From: Neopestalotiopsis rosae
Taxonomy: Eukaryota > Ascomycota > Sordariomycetes > Amphisphaeriales > Sporocadaceae
Direction of reading: 5' to 3'
NCBI GenBank assembly: GCA_023078685.1
Contig: JALGAS010000005.1
Location: 372,001 to 436,000, forward strand
Length of the DNA stretch: 64,000 bases
Shown here: in pieces, positions 11,232 through 22,947 of the stretch
Numbering within the stretch: position 1 is the first letter of the stretch
Layout of the letters: every line of letters begins with the position of its first letter
Program-made: the position numbers and the translations under genes
The notes under the pieces: model-generated
Told to the model about the DNA's origin: nothing
The model's input: only the letters and a program-made list of their open reading frames with translations
Database searches by the model: none

Positions 11232-13267
11232 CTATCCGATCCACCTCTCCAGGGTATCTCGAACTAACGCTGCTGGAGACGTCGTGTCAATCTCTACCTT
11301 GTCAGATGCCCGCCGGACCGAGCTGAGTTCCTGTTGCCCCCGGATCTTATCCTCCGAGAACCATGCTCCATGCAGCCCGTACGGAACTCTCTGCGGTAGC
11401 TTCACCCTGGCCACGACGTCTCTCATGTTCCGGGCGTCAATAATCCATAGCTCGCTGATTGCGTCCTCACCGCACTCCCCGTCTTCATTGAGCTGCGACT
11501 CGTCAAACACATACGTGAGGAGCCACCCGTCGTCCTCACTCACGGCGTTGCGTCGAGGCACGAACCGCGGCTCCTGCGTGAACCAGCCCTCGGGCATCTT
11601 GAACATCTTGATCGGATCATTCGGGTCGCTACTCTGCATGATTTCGTCGATCCCTCGAGTGTCCACGCACCCCTTGATCTGCTGGGGAGGGTGCTCCTTA
11701 CCCCTGGCTATCAGCGTCTGCGCATCAATCTTGGCCAGATAGTCAATCTTGGCCGCCTTACCCAGGGCCGCCGAGTAATAAGACGACGACCCCGTGCTGC
11801 AGCCATAGATGTAGCGTGCCGGCCCCATCTCGTGCGCCGCCGACAGAGTCGGAAACTCAAACGGGATCACCGAGAGCGCCCACTGGTTGCGGATCGTCGG
11901 CTTCTCTGTGCCATCTTGTGTGAGCGGAAAATTGAGGTAATACAGTCGACATTGCTCCTCCTCGACGTATTCGGGGGGCACTGGCTTGGGAACGGGCGGT
12001 GCCAACGCTCCTGCACTATACACGACAGACGCGGACGTGAGACGGCAGGCCAGTAAGTGTACCGATGTCTCTGGCACAGGTTTGATGCTCGTAGTCTCCC
12101 AGCAGTTGGCCGTATGGAAGATGACACAGGCATTGGTCTCAAACCATTGTACATTGTGCGGCTCGTACCGGGGAAACACGCCGAAACGCGACCGCTCTGT
12201 CGGGTCGTACGAGACTACCGGCTTTCCGCTCAGGCTGTTCATTGGATTCAGCGAAAGCGGCAGATCCATGACCACCGTGTGCCGCGCAGACACGCCAAAG
12301 TCGTGCATCATCTTGGGCGAGGCAACTCCGGGAACAGGCACGTTGAACCGCGGGCCCAGCGTCGGCGGCGTCGATGATTTCCCGGCTGGCTTGCTTGGTG
12401 GCACAATAGAGTAGAAGACATATGGCTTGATAAAGACACCGTGAAATGCAATCATTTCTCCCGTGACGGGGTCGACCTTGGGATGACCTGTTGTCCATTC
12501 CTTCATAAACCCAATTGGCGACTCTCCGCCGAAGCCAGCACGTCGATCCCGACTGGGCTCATTCTCGGCCTTTCGCCCATTGTACCAGCCTACAGTCTCC
12601 AAGCTGGGAAGCTGAAACCTCATCGGCGGGCCACTCTCGCAAGTTGCGAGGGCCCGGCCGTCGTGATAGACGACGCTAGTGTTGGCTACGCTGATCTTCT
12701 TGACACGCTGCCTCGATCCAGGGAGACTGGAAAGCAAGACGAGGAGGATCGTCCGAAAGACTGTGAGGATAATGGTAATAAGCGAACCACTAACCAGCGT
12801 AGCAATGCTGGGCAGCAGTGGTCGCTTGAGATTCGAGTTACCCTGGGCATTGAGGTACACATCCGTGAGAATATACTGGTTCACGAATCTTGGAACGACG
12901 TCGGATCCCTTCTCGCCACCTCTGCTGAAAAGAACACCGCTGAGCATGCCGTCTCCGTCAAACCAGTGCGCATCTCTGCCGAGATCTTCATTGGTTGTTG
13001 GATTTCCGCCGTTGCGAACGTACTGTCCTCCAGCCAGCTCCGCCGGGATCACACCGGTGAACTCGCAGGGTGTAAGAGGTCGCGTGCGCTGGATGGGAGC
13101 AAAGTTGCCCGACAGGTATCTGCGGTCAAGAATTAGACCCTGACCAATACACGAATGGCTGGCAGGCGCGCCCGTCCACGTTCAGGTAAGACTCACGGAT
13201 GAGGACCACGCCCTTGTGGCGGTTCATCGTCCCTAGACGCAACCGTCCGCAACAGTGATTCCGACAT
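11232..13267 (-). CDS. Carotenoid cleavage oxygenase family protein (RPE65/lignostilbene dioxygenase-like), two exons
   Basis: Exon 1 is 13267-13197 and exon 2 is 13119-11232, giving 652 residues. The 77-nt intron (GTGAGT donor, TCTAAT branch, CAG acceptor) joins the first 24 codons to YLSGNFAPIQRTRPLTP, a typical N-terminus of the family. The predicted iron ligands are all present: His236 (TTGHPKVDP), His296 (MMHDFG), His359 (FHTANCWE) and His607 (GLHGAW). The beta-propeller start GGQYVRNGGNP and FDGDGM are also clear. A hydrophobic stretch (about 132-156) followed by LPGSR suggests monotopic membrane attachment, where carotenoids partition. These non-haem iron enzymes split conjugated double bonds. 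The nearest functional types may be CarT/CAO-2 (torulene), CarX (beta-carotene to retinal) or stilbene oxygenases; I cannot choose. The divergent opsin gene downstream favours a retinoid or carotenoid role. Confidence 0.85.
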
Positions 13268-15621
13268 GATGGGCAACGTCTTCAATAACCAGCTCTCATT
13301 GCCAGTATCCCTCTTTGGCTTTGCGACTAGATGATGAGCATAATCCTTGCTGCATCGACGTCTTTGCACGGTCCAATATACAAGTTATACTGCAAATCTC
13401 GGAGTTGTAGATGAGAGGGTTTGGTTCTACAGAAGACAGCACATAATACAATCAACGCGTATGATATTTCATGAAAATAAAAATTAGAAACGTTGACGGG
13501 AATACACTCAAGGTATCTCGTGAAAGCTTGACCCGGGCTGCATCGCATGCAGCACTGCCAAGCTGGGGTGCAGTTGCGCCTTGAATTGAGCTCCAAAGCG
13601 TGGTTCGCTTTATGACGGCATCGATTGGGGAAGCTTGGGAGGGGCCTGTATGTCGTCTGTCTATATCCTGGGTCACTGTAAAACAAACAGACCGGGGGGC
13701 GCACAGACTGCAGATATCCTTTTCAAACGGGGCATGGCCCAAGGCATCAGACATGCTGTTGTCCATGTACAATTAATAATAATTTTCGACTAGGCTGGTA
13801 TAGTAGCAGAAAGTACGTACGCATCGTGATTTGGGAGCTTTGCTCCGATGCAACCGTTCTGATCCGAATATAGAGAGAAATGTCGGCTTGCACGGAACAC
13901 ACACTGAGTGCAACAGAGCTAACTTAGTACCTACTGGCCAACCGAATGACCATGGCCTAATGTAGGTCTGCCTGGACTGGACCGGGAGGCTGGAGAATGG
14001 GAATAATACCAAGGTAAAGGTTTGTAGTACTCGCTGGGCTGCAATGCCGGAAGAAGCCATGAACGTTCATGGGCGGCAATTGCCGGCTTACAGGCTGGTC
14101 ACCTGCAGTTGTTCTGACACGCAGCGAATAACGGTCAACAATTGCAGACCTACTTAACCCAGGTGAGCTATGGCGTACCTGTATAGTCGACATACCATCC
14201 ACGTTGACTGATGTGCAGTCGTGTTATAGCTAGCTGTCTACTCGACTTACACGGCAAAAGCGTCGATCATTGACTATTACTTTGATACATTTTGTTCGCT
14301 TCTTTGTAATATTATTATTTACTCAATTATTAATGCTGCACTGCCAACTAACAAAACAAACCTCCAATGTCTTACCACCACAACTTTGTACTAAGCAGTA
14401 AATAAGGAAACAAAAATATTAAGATTTGCACGTTGTTTGTCTGCATGCAGGGTGGTGGTCCAATCAGGGGAGGGGTCAATGCACAGGCAAAGGCAGTCTT
14501 ATGGGTAGATGATATCATGACCTACTATGGCCTTTGCACCAATCTCGCCAATGGCCTCACAAGCTGCCAAAGCTGCCCGCTACTGCAAGCACTAGTGATG
14601 ATTCATTAAGCTAAATTTGATACAACTGCATATCAGAAAAACTCAAGTCGATCCAATTAATGTGTTACTGCCATGCTGCTTTCATCGTAGTTTTCGGTAG
14701 GCAAGCCCATGTCTATGTCTGCAAGCTTCTTCTCCTCACCTCATCTCACCTCCTAATGGATGAATCCATGACAGCAGTTGGATGGAAATCAAGAGCCGGC
14801 ATCGAGCTAATGCAGCCAATGTGACCTGACTTCTGTCTCTCCCTTCTTCTCTTCAACGATGCTCCGAGGATGCCGTTCACGATGGTGGTCGCAATGACAG
14901 GGTCCAGGTCTCTTTCAGTATCGGCTCTCTGATCACCTTTGCCATATTCCGTGGAGCTATCGCGACTTGGCTTGCCGCGCCAACACCCGTAGCCTGGCTG
15001 TCACTACCTACGCTACCACCACATTCGGCCTTCGAGACCATGCACAGAGAAACGCTCCACTGCGGCAGGCTTGCATGGGCCAAAAGCTTGTTTGTCGATC
15101 TAGGGCAGACCAGTCGATCACATCCCATCCATGTTGATAGTAGAGTAATGACAACCGGCAATGAATGGTGTCGCTGTTTGTTTGGTCTTGTCAGCCATCC
15201 ATCCATCCCATCCCATCCATATCATCGCGCGTGCCAGAGCTTAGAGCTCCGAGCTCAGACAAACGTGCGCGGAGCCCTCGGCTCAACAAAAAATGAGTAA
15301 GAAGTTCCTTCCGCTTATGCATGGTCGAAGACAGTGACGACACTATTGCATCCGTAGAATGAGAGAGGCAGGCACCGGCAGCTATAGCTAGGTTGGTAGA
15401 GGAATGAAGTCATCGTTTACCAACATCCATGGTGCCCCTGGGGGAAGTATTCAAATACCGTCGACCCAACCTAAATTCTCCTCATCTTCATGTGTTCGAA
15501 AACTATCACTTCTTGGTACTATTCGGCTTGAGGGCCAGATACTGCTACTACTCATCCTTGACCACGTCGACCCTGCTTATCGAAACTATCACCAACCTGA
15601 GACAGCCTCCACATAATCAAG
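13268..15621. other. 2.35-kb divergent intergenic region between oxygenase and opsin
   Basis: The two flanking genes are transcribed away from this stretch, so it must contain both promoters. Frames inside are short and unsupported. A short CATC/CCAT-rich microsatellite-like run lies at about 15194-15222. Light-response elements would be expected if the genes behave like carotenoid-opsin genes of other fungi, but I could not identify one with confidence. Confidence 0.5.
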
Positions 15622-16563
15622 ATGCCTGGAAACGAGGCCCTTGGAATTAACAGCGTGGTTGGTCAGCAGGCCAACCTGGCTATCACCAACCATGGATCAG
15701 ATTGGTATTATACCGTCTGCGCCATTATGGGCGTCTCAACCCTCGTCTTCATGGGATTGGCACTTAGGAAGCCCCAGGGGCACAGGCTGTTCCACTACAT
15801 TACCGCCGGCATCACTGCTATTGCGTGTATAGCCTACTTTGCCATGGGCTCCAATCTTGGCCAAGTACCCATTCAGGCCGAGTTCGTGCGACCAAACTCG
15901 CGCTGGGTCGGCTCCGCTGGCACTCGCGAGATCTTCTATGCCCGCTACATTGACTGGGTTATCACTACGCCTCTGCTGCTGTTGGATCTGCTTCTCACAG
16001 CTGGTCTGCCCACGCCCACTATTCTCATCACCATCTTTGCTGACGAGATCATGATTGTCTGTGGCCTCATCGGTGCTCTCACTCGCACCTCGTACAAGTG
16101 GGGTTTCTGGACCTTTGGCATGGTTGCTTTCTTCTACGTCGTTTACAACTTGTTGGGCACCGGTCGATCGCATGCCAGCGCTCTTGGTGGTGCGCCCAAG
16201 AAGACCTACATGCTCTGTGGTGTTATGCTCACCTTCCTTTGGTTCTTGTATCCCATTGCCTGGGGTCTGAGTGAAGGTGGTAACGTGATCCACCCCGATT
16301 CCGAGGCCATCTTCTACGGTATTCTGGACATCCTTGCCAAGCCAGTCTATGGTGCTCTCCTCATCTGGGGACACCGCAACATCAACCCTTCTCAGCTCGG
16401 CCTCCACATCCGTGACCCTGGTCAGACCAGTGAGAAGTACCACAACAATGGCTTCAACAATGGCCATGGTGTGACTGGACCCGATCGTGCCGTCGGTACC
16501 AATGGTACTCACACCAGCGGAACGACTGCTGCTGGAGCTGGAGCTCCCACCGCCACAGTTTAA
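15622..16563 (+). CDS. CarO-like fungal rhodopsin (probable light-driven proton pump)
   Basis: This is a single exon of 313 residues, starting at ATG 15622 in a favourable AAG-ATG context. Seven hydrophobic helices are evident. Key bacteriorhodopsin positions are conserved by spacing. Arg108 and Asp111 in ARYIDW match Arg82/Asp85 (Schiff-base counterion), and Asp122 in LLLLDLLL matches the proton donor Asp96. Asp236 and Lys240 in LDILAKPVYG match Asp212 and the retinal-binding Lys216. Glu218 and Glu228 match the release-group glutamates 194 and 204. This full set indicates a proton pump of the CarO/Leptosphaeria type rather than a NOP-1-like sensor lacking the donor carboxylate. The C-terminal tail (about 270-313) is Gly/Thr/Ala-rich and probably cytosolic. 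The closest neighbour upstream is the divergent carotenoid oxygenase. It should sit in the plasma or an internal membrane with retinal. Confidence 0.93.
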   Translation: MPGNEALGINSVVGQQANLAITNHGSDWYYTVCAIMGVSTLVFMGLALRKPQGHRLFHYITAGITAIACIAYFAMGSNLGQVPIQAEFVRPNSRWVGSAGTREIFYARYIDWVITTPLLLLDLLLTAGLPTPTILITIFADEIMIVCGLIGALTRTSYKWGFWTFGMVAFFYVVYNLLGTGRSHASALGGAPKKTYMLCGVMLTFLWFLYPIAWGLSEGGNVIHPDSEAIFYGILDILAKPVYGALLIWGHRNINPSQLGLHIRDPGQTSEKYHNNGFNNGHGVTGPDRAVGTNGTHTSGTTAAGAGAPTATV

Positions 16564-19500
16564 TGCTGACAATTAAGGGGGGGAAACAATATTGACAATA
16601 ATTGTACGTGCCGGAAACATCCTACGCACGAATGTGTGGAGGATGAGTTTATGGGGTCACTATAAGGTGATGGATGATTTGGGAACCGTGTTATTGGGAC
16701 GTTTCTGTTCTGTACGCACGTGTCTCGTGGAGAGTATAATATCGTTTCATTTCGTTGTTTGGCTGGAAATACCCACGGTCTTTCTCGTTTAGTAATGTTG
16801 GGGGTTTGTGAATGATGGCGGCAGTGGTGCTAATATTGCTATGGAGATGTCATAATAATAAATGTAAAATCATACTAATTACGATCAAAATATCGACTCG
16901 TGGTGAATTGTTTACTCGATTCTACCGATAGACAATGCGGCACGCGTCACATCGTAACCTTGGTTATATTCCCGCGCGTTGCATTTTTAAGAACACTATA
17001 GTAACAGCATTCCTTGGGTAAAACTATGTCCTGGTACGGATGCTCGAAAGTGTGAGATGACGAGACTGTCCGCATATGCGGTACATTTAGAGGTCAAGCG
17101 TTACCAACGCAGAGGCACGTGATTGCATTGACTAGAAGTCCTGTCATGTCGAGCCCATAACTAGCAGGGTCACTACTGCATATAGCAATGCGTAGGTAGT
17201 CTTGAATTGGCAGGCTGCTTTGTCAACTCCAACTACCACAAGGTTAATACTAGAGGAGACACGTTGGGGATTTAGCATCGCTAGCTCGGACCCGACGTGT
17301 GCCAAGTGAAGCCACTCCAAGAACGTTTGTTGTCTTCATGTAGGGCTCAGGTTGTTACGAACATCAGGTCATAGCTTCTTCAGACCACAGTACATTAGCA
17401 TCTTGACGTTCGACAGTAGTTGCTGGCTTAGAATTAGTTGATATTCTGCTAGCCTAGTACAGTCACTCCTCGCTGCCATTGTCAATTCGGCTCTCGCCGA
17501 GGAATAAGGATCATGTGAGATTACAATATACACCTCGACTCTGCGCGCGGTTGCCCTTCTTATACACATTCTCGCAATATTCTACACCACTTGCATAATA
17601 TGGTGGACGCATGCCCATCCATGTCAAATACCCATTTCCCTCATCGGGATCCGACATATGTACAAACACTCAATGAGTGTTTGATTTTAGACATTCGAAC
17701 GCACCACAACCGATGTCCGGTGAATATTCGTCCTGTCTTCGAACACATCACACCAGGCCAAATACCTCGAAAGACAGAAGTCTCATGGACAGTAAGTCAT
17801 GATTCTCTAGACTGTGATTGATGGTATCGTGGGTCTTTCAGTCTGTCTTGGACAGAGCAGAATGCTCACTCCCGAGACCTGACTTGGTGATGCGACAGGC
17901 CAATTCGTGCCGCTCGCTGCATCACGACGAATAACTCTCGGGTACTTGCATTACGTGCTAGTCTCCATACCTCTTCGTGTTATGACCGTACGGTGTGTTG
18001 TTATTCGCGCCTATTGCTACATGGTTGACAACATGTTCACCACAGACCGGAATACCGATCGGGAACACCAAGTGGAATACTTGCTGAAACAACCGCATCG
18101 GTCACAAACGCTCTGGCTTAGAGTCAAAAGTCTCGTGGTAGAAAGTACAGCAGCCTCAAAATGAGAATCGATTGAGATGAACACATGGCAAAATTATACG
18201 CAGTGTCGCGCCGAGGATTGGAGTGTCTGCGACGACGACCTCCACCCCGGGACACCAGGCGAACTATGTGTCTTGTATAGTGATTGCTACTGCCCTTCGT
18301 CCTTGCCAACTATGTCCCCGCGGGATACTACCATTGACTCGCAGAGGCAGCGTCGGAAGAAGCCCTCGTGAGATCGCGCAAACTTGACAATCACTACATA
18401 TATACTAGTGGGGATTCCGTCTGGCATAATTACATCTTGATGCTCCTGAAGCTAACAGGTAATAATATAATACAAACAACAACGGAAGAATAAAGAACGA
18501 CATGTTGGACGATCAATTGAATTGGTATTTGAATTTTAATGCGGTTGTAATTATTTTACCGCGGTTTTGATTTTCATCGCGACCATTGCTATTGAGTAAA
18601 GCCTATATAAACTCTGTACAGTAAAAACGTAAGGATAATTAGCGATTCTTCCAAGACATAAATCATTAAATTGACATATCTAAGCGTATTCGGCAAGGTA
18701 TATTCCTATTGATGTGACTAGCTTTCGATTGTGCCTCTGTGCGGCAATTGTGATCAACACTCGATAATAGGAGGTTATGGAATTTGCAAGCATACGTTAT
18801 GACTTATAGGGAACACTAGAACTGTTAATATACCTTTACCCGAGGCATTGGGACAACGCAATGAATGGCGAGTTAATACGTTATTTTGATAACGCTCACA
18901 TGAGAAGACTTCCTTGCAGTATAAACAAGATTGATTGATTCGCTTCATGCTGAATGATATTTCGTGTACCTCCACTGCTCTTGTCGTCTCTGGTACAATT
19001 TTCTTTATTATAGATCATTCGACCTTCATGGTTGACGTGATCTTTGGCAGAATAAATTTCTAAAACACCTCCCTGTTGTATGCTGGGTAGATACTGGCCA
19101 GCTCAGTCTCTCTCTCATCATAAAGCACGTGGCGTAGTAAGCTATGGATCAGCAACTTCCATCAAGTCCAGCCATGACTGTACATGCCATTTGCTTGGTC
19201 AAAGGGACGACGCTCCCTGCACAGTATCGCAATTGGACGACGTAAGGAACTATCTTAGGCGGCCCAGCGCAATGTCGTTGTGTGTTATGTTCTTAAGTTG
19301 ATGTGTCTCGATGAACAAGCTTGGCATCGCCCGAAGTTGCAAGCTGCAGTAGCTGCAGACGATATTTCTGCTTATTGATCATGTGCGAACTGGTCTGAGT
19401 ATCTGCTGCCTGTCCCGCAAATTCTCTTATCTGTTCTTTGGAACCGTATTTTTCTGGCAGTACCCCATCCTGCCGTCTCTTGTGACGTGCTTGTCGGCAA

Positions 19501-20333
19501 TGGAACCGTGATCAGCAGTTGCCAAGATCTATTCAACAAACCTAATGATCTAGAAATTTTTATCTCTCCAGCGGCTGAAAGTCTTGGCACTGATCTGCAA
19601 CTTGATCTCACCAACTCACCCAAGAAAATGTGGGAGAGCCTATTTCTTTTTGGTCGGGGCGGTTCGGGCTGGAGTCTACTTGGTTGCCGTGGCCCTCTGC
19701 TACTGAGGCTGCTTCCATGCAGCCTGAGACAAACACCAGACATACATTCAGCAGCAGCTGATCCAGCAAGGCTCAATGCGAAATCGAACGACGAAGTGAG
19801 AAATCTTGAACTGAGAGTGGTTGAAGCCCGGCAGCGACCAAGACTGGCGCTAAAATGACCATCACTCCGTTCACAGTTCTTGTTCCGATGACTTGGCTCT
19901 TCCCGCGCGTCTTTTTGGTACACCATCTAATTGCAGCAGAGCACACTTGACAAATCACATCAATACTTCATCAATCGTAGGCTTGAGCGTGGTGTATTTC
20001 TTTCGTATTCAGATTCGTGTATATTATCCTCGTCAGCTACGGACCAGAACCCCCTATATGCCGATACTGCCAAGTTGCAGCCAGAAATAGTCGACATAAA
20101 TTCTCAAGGCCGCATTTTCCTCTCCTCATTCCGAGTATTAACCACGACAGAGTATCTCAGTTCAGAGAGAAAACAAGGATCATCATCATCATCAATAGTC
20201 ATGACCCGGGGCTTGCAGACATATGCAAGCAAGCCTCGGAGTTGTCGTCAAAGAAAGACTGTAGAAAGGTATCAAGAACATGAGGTATGGCACATCGGAA
20301 CAGCCTGACGTGCAATGCATGATCCACTCAAGA
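16564..20333. other. 3.8-kb intergenic region, no supported gene
   Basis: Only short frames are seen. Two overlapping opposite-strand frames at 19372-19926 (minus) and 19487-19858 (plus) are the longest; neither has a domain or a credible splice model. A minus-strand frame beginning at about 19859 has a signal-peptide-like start but stops after 29 codons. No tRNA or rRNA was recognised. Confidence 0.45.
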
Positions 20334-21083
20334 TCATGCGAGCTGTCCTCTGACGGCTCCAGGAACTGCCAAGCTCGAGTGAACATCGGTGAAGAAGCCC
20401 GAGGGGTTGCGCTCAATGTCGCCAACCGTGAAGCCGTTGCCAGTGTCGAGTCCATCTGGGCCCATCACACCGGTGGTGAATGGCCCAGTAGCACAGCCGA
20501 CGCTGACTCTCTTTCCGTAGGGCTGAAGAGGATCAAGGGGCACGGGGTTGGGGAAGGCAATGCGCGGCGGGCCGTTCATGCCCCTCTCTGCCTCGTGAAT
20601 GTGCGTGGCCGACTTTGCTGGCGACTGGTACTCGCCTTGGAACCCAGTGAGGACGATGTTCCAGCAAATGGTGTTGGTAGAGGAGATGAGGCCGTAGTTG
20701 AACACACCACGAGCCCCGGGAAGGCCACCGGTGAGGGTCCCGTCGGGGCCGACAACCTGCTGCGGCCAAGCTGCCACAGTGTAGGTCGAGGTGAAGACGT
20801 CTTCGGCGCTCTGCCATTGGCCCCAACCCTTGTATGGCCAGTTGACCTTGTTCCAGTTGATCTTGAAGTATGGGATCTGGCTCCAGTCAACACTGGACCA
20901 ATCGACCTTGTTGTAGTCAAAGTTCTTCCAGTTGACTCCACCCCAGTTGAAGGAGCCCCAGGGGCCATGTCCGTGACCACCGAAGCCACCCCAGCCACCA
21001 AACCCGCCAGGTCCAAAGGCAGGAGCTGCCATGACATTGGAGGCCATAACAGCCGCCGCCGGGAGGATGACAGATGGCTTCAT
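20334..21083 (-). CDS. Secreted CHRD-domain protein with Trp-pentad repeat linker
   Basis: This is a single exon of 249 residues. A signal peptide (about 1-20, ending NVMAAP) is followed by a Gly/Trp-rich segment (24-44). Then come eight tandem five-residue units at residues 45-84 of the form [V/F/I]-[N/D/P]-[W/Y]-x-x, for example VNWKN, VDWSS and INWNK. From about residue 92 the protein matches a CHRD domain: it has the typical NTICWNIVLTGF, ATHIHEAERGMNGP and the closing FFTDVHSSLAVPGAVRGQL. CHRD domains occur in chordin and in many microbial and fungal secreted proteins; their ligand is generally unknown. The protein is presumably extracellular or wall-associated. A plus-strand frame at 20280-21137 is a shadow. 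A TATA-like element lies about 130 bp upstream. Confidence 0.87.
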   Translation of the reverse strand: MKPSVILPAAAVMASNVMAAPAFGPGGFGGWGGFGGHGHGPWGSFNWGGVNWKNFDYNKVDWSSVDWSQIPYFKINWNKVNWPYKGWGQWQSAEDVFTSTYTVAAWPQQVVGPDGTLTGGLPGARGVFNYGLISSTNTICWNIVLTGFQGEYQSPAKSATHIHEAERGMNGPPRIAFPNPVPLDPLQPYGKRVSVGCATGPFTTGVMGPDGLDTGNGFTVGDIERNPSGFFTDVHSSLAVPGAVRGQLA

Positions 21084-21209
21084 GACTATTGTGTACTAGT
21101 TGGAACGGGTGGGAATGTATCAACAAAGAGGGGATGATGTGATCTCCGAGTGTGTTCTTGTAGGCCTGGAGCTGGAGCTATTGCAGATAATACCGAGGGG
21201 TGAAGAGCG

Positions 21210-21219
21210 TATTTATATA
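21210..21219 (-). promoter_or_regulatory. TATA-box-like element of the CHRD gene
   Basis: On the minus strand the sequence reads TATATAAATA, about 127-136 bp upstream of the CHRD start codon. This suits a highly expressed secreted-protein gene. The assignment rests on motif and position only. Confidence 0.5.
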
Positions 21220-22269
21220 CAAATGTGCCAAGAACTTCACCCATCCGCGACCTGAATCCTCGTCTGGATTTGCAATGGCGGGATGCAACCACGGCAAAAA
21301 AGAGAGAAGTATAAGAAGCGGCAGAGTGACCTGCAACTTGCTTCTCTGACAGCAAGCCAAGACGTCTGGACTCGATATGTCTCAACATCGTCTCTTCCAT
21401 GTGATGGATATGTAAGTTTCCACCATTGATGCTACTCCGTCGGTATTTGACGTTTGCGAAGCAGTTTTGCAAATGGCCATTAACTAAATTGACCTGGCAT
21501 GGTATTCCGTCGCTCGGGCTCGGGCTCCGCGTACTATACACGTCTTGCACTTTTTGGGACATAAGTCGCCTCGACGTTGGACACCCATTCCGGATGTGGA
21601 AGGCATGATTGAAGGATCAATCTAAGAAAGGGTTGATCCTCGATTCTGTTTATTGATTAAGCAATTCGAGTTTGTGGCGAGATTGATACTTATGATCACA
21701 CATAGTGCCCTGGCAATATATCATGGCAGCCTCAAGCCGTGTGCTCGTTTGCCCTGAGCTTCGAGTGCTGGTTTCCAGAGCCGTATCGTGAACAGCATTA
21801 TCTTTTCAGGATAATAATTATATGGAACACAATGCAATATTGGCGTCGTTGGAAAATTTGCGGACTGCTGATATCGAACTCCAGAGTAATACTCTGCTTG
21901 GAAGAGTTGTCGCGTGCTTGGAATATTTGACCGCGTGTGGTTCATCCCACTGTCGCCGTATAACGCGGAGGTTGTTATTATCACGTCTTACCTGATCAAA
22001 CTTCTGCTCATATTAAGGAAGGTTGAAACCAATTCTAGAGACGCGTCTTCGGACGCTTATATGTTGGCCTCAACGACTTGTGCCAGTAAAGCATTGGAAG
22101 AGACACGATTAGCTACTGGCGACGGGCGGAAAGGGATGAAAATGACTTGGCATTTGCTGCGACTCGCCCTTTGCTTTTCCTCGCGGACGATGGTGACACG
22201 CCCAATACAGACTAAAGCAGTCTCTGCGAAAAACGTATGGCTTGAATAATCTCGATGGACTGCCTTTAA
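21220..22269. other. Intergenic region leading to the AT-rich island
   Basis: No supported gene is seen. Base composition is ordinary up to about 22.25 kb and then turns abruptly A+T-rich, marking the left edge of the degenerate transposon block. Confidence 0.45.
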
Positions 22270-22511
22270 CCTGCAGATATATATAGTTAAATGCTATTAT
22301 ATTATAATAAGTCGGAGTATTCACGTCGACGGCCGTTTATTTAAGGGATTATATACTTAATTATAATTAGTGTTAATACTTTAAATTTAAGTTTTGAATT
22401 TAAGTTTAATTTAATTTAATTTAAGTTTAATTTAACTTAATTAAATTAAGGTTTATCTAAATAATTAATTAAATTAAGAAGTTTTACTTAAGCTAATAAC
22501 TTAATTATTAT

Positions 22512-22653
22512 GTTGTACCTTATGGTACCGAAGTGTATTGTGAAAAAGCATATATTATTAACGATAAATTAGCCGAAGGCCAATCCCATATATTTAGGTC
22601 TAGCTGCATTAGACGCTAAGCCTAATTTGGCTATAAGGTTGGGCTACGCCTAA
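22512..22653 (-). repeat. 142-bp short element, copy 1
   Basis: This is a minus-strand copy of a 142-bp element whose plus orientation begins TTGGGCGTAGCCCAACC and ends GGTGCAAC/T. It contains two short palindromes (GGGCGTAGCCC and GGCCTTCGGCC). Flanking octamers match at 6 of 8 positions. See the copies at 26595, 32994, 45200 and the split copy at 45827/47602. Confidence 0.8.
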
Positions 22654-22733
22654 TATATTATAATTTAATGAATTAAAATTAATTAACTTAATTATTTAAT
22701 AACTTATTTACTTTCAATTAAAGTAATAAAAAA

Positions 22734-22947
22734 TGTCACGATATTATATTAAAGCCGGTCTCTGCCTAGCATAGGGTATAATTAGGTGTATTAACGAAGC
22801 TGGAGAATAAATAATCCTTTAGCCCGGCAAAGATTTATATACGTCCCCGACCGGTAGGATGGTCGGAGCCGGGGTAGGGCTGGCTGCAGCGCAGCAGCCG
22901 GTCGTAATAGGGCAACCAGGTGGTGGGGCAATTAGTGCGCCATCACA
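22734..22947 (+). repeat. ~214-bp solo-LTR-like repeat, copy 1
   Basis: It starts TGTCACGATATT and ends GCGCCATCACA, so it has TG...CA ends like an LTR. It is the best-preserved (most G+C-rich) of four copies; the others are 45065-45431, 47792-48006 and 50331-50545. A 69-codon frame inside it (22859-23065) is fortuitous. No clear target duplication or internal retrotransposon region was found, so the LTR assignment is provisional. Confidence 0.6.

Noticed and set aside
15736..16572. 278-codon minus-strand frame over the opsin gene
   Set aside because: It is the antisense shadow of a well-supported opsin and shows no domain.
19372..19926. 184-codon minus-strand frame
   Set aside because: There is no domain, no credible start context and an overlapping plus-strand frame of similar quality; left unannotated.
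20280..21137. 285-codon plus-strand frame over the CHRD gene
   Set aside because: It is an antisense shadow; the minus-strand product has a signal peptide and a CHRD domain.
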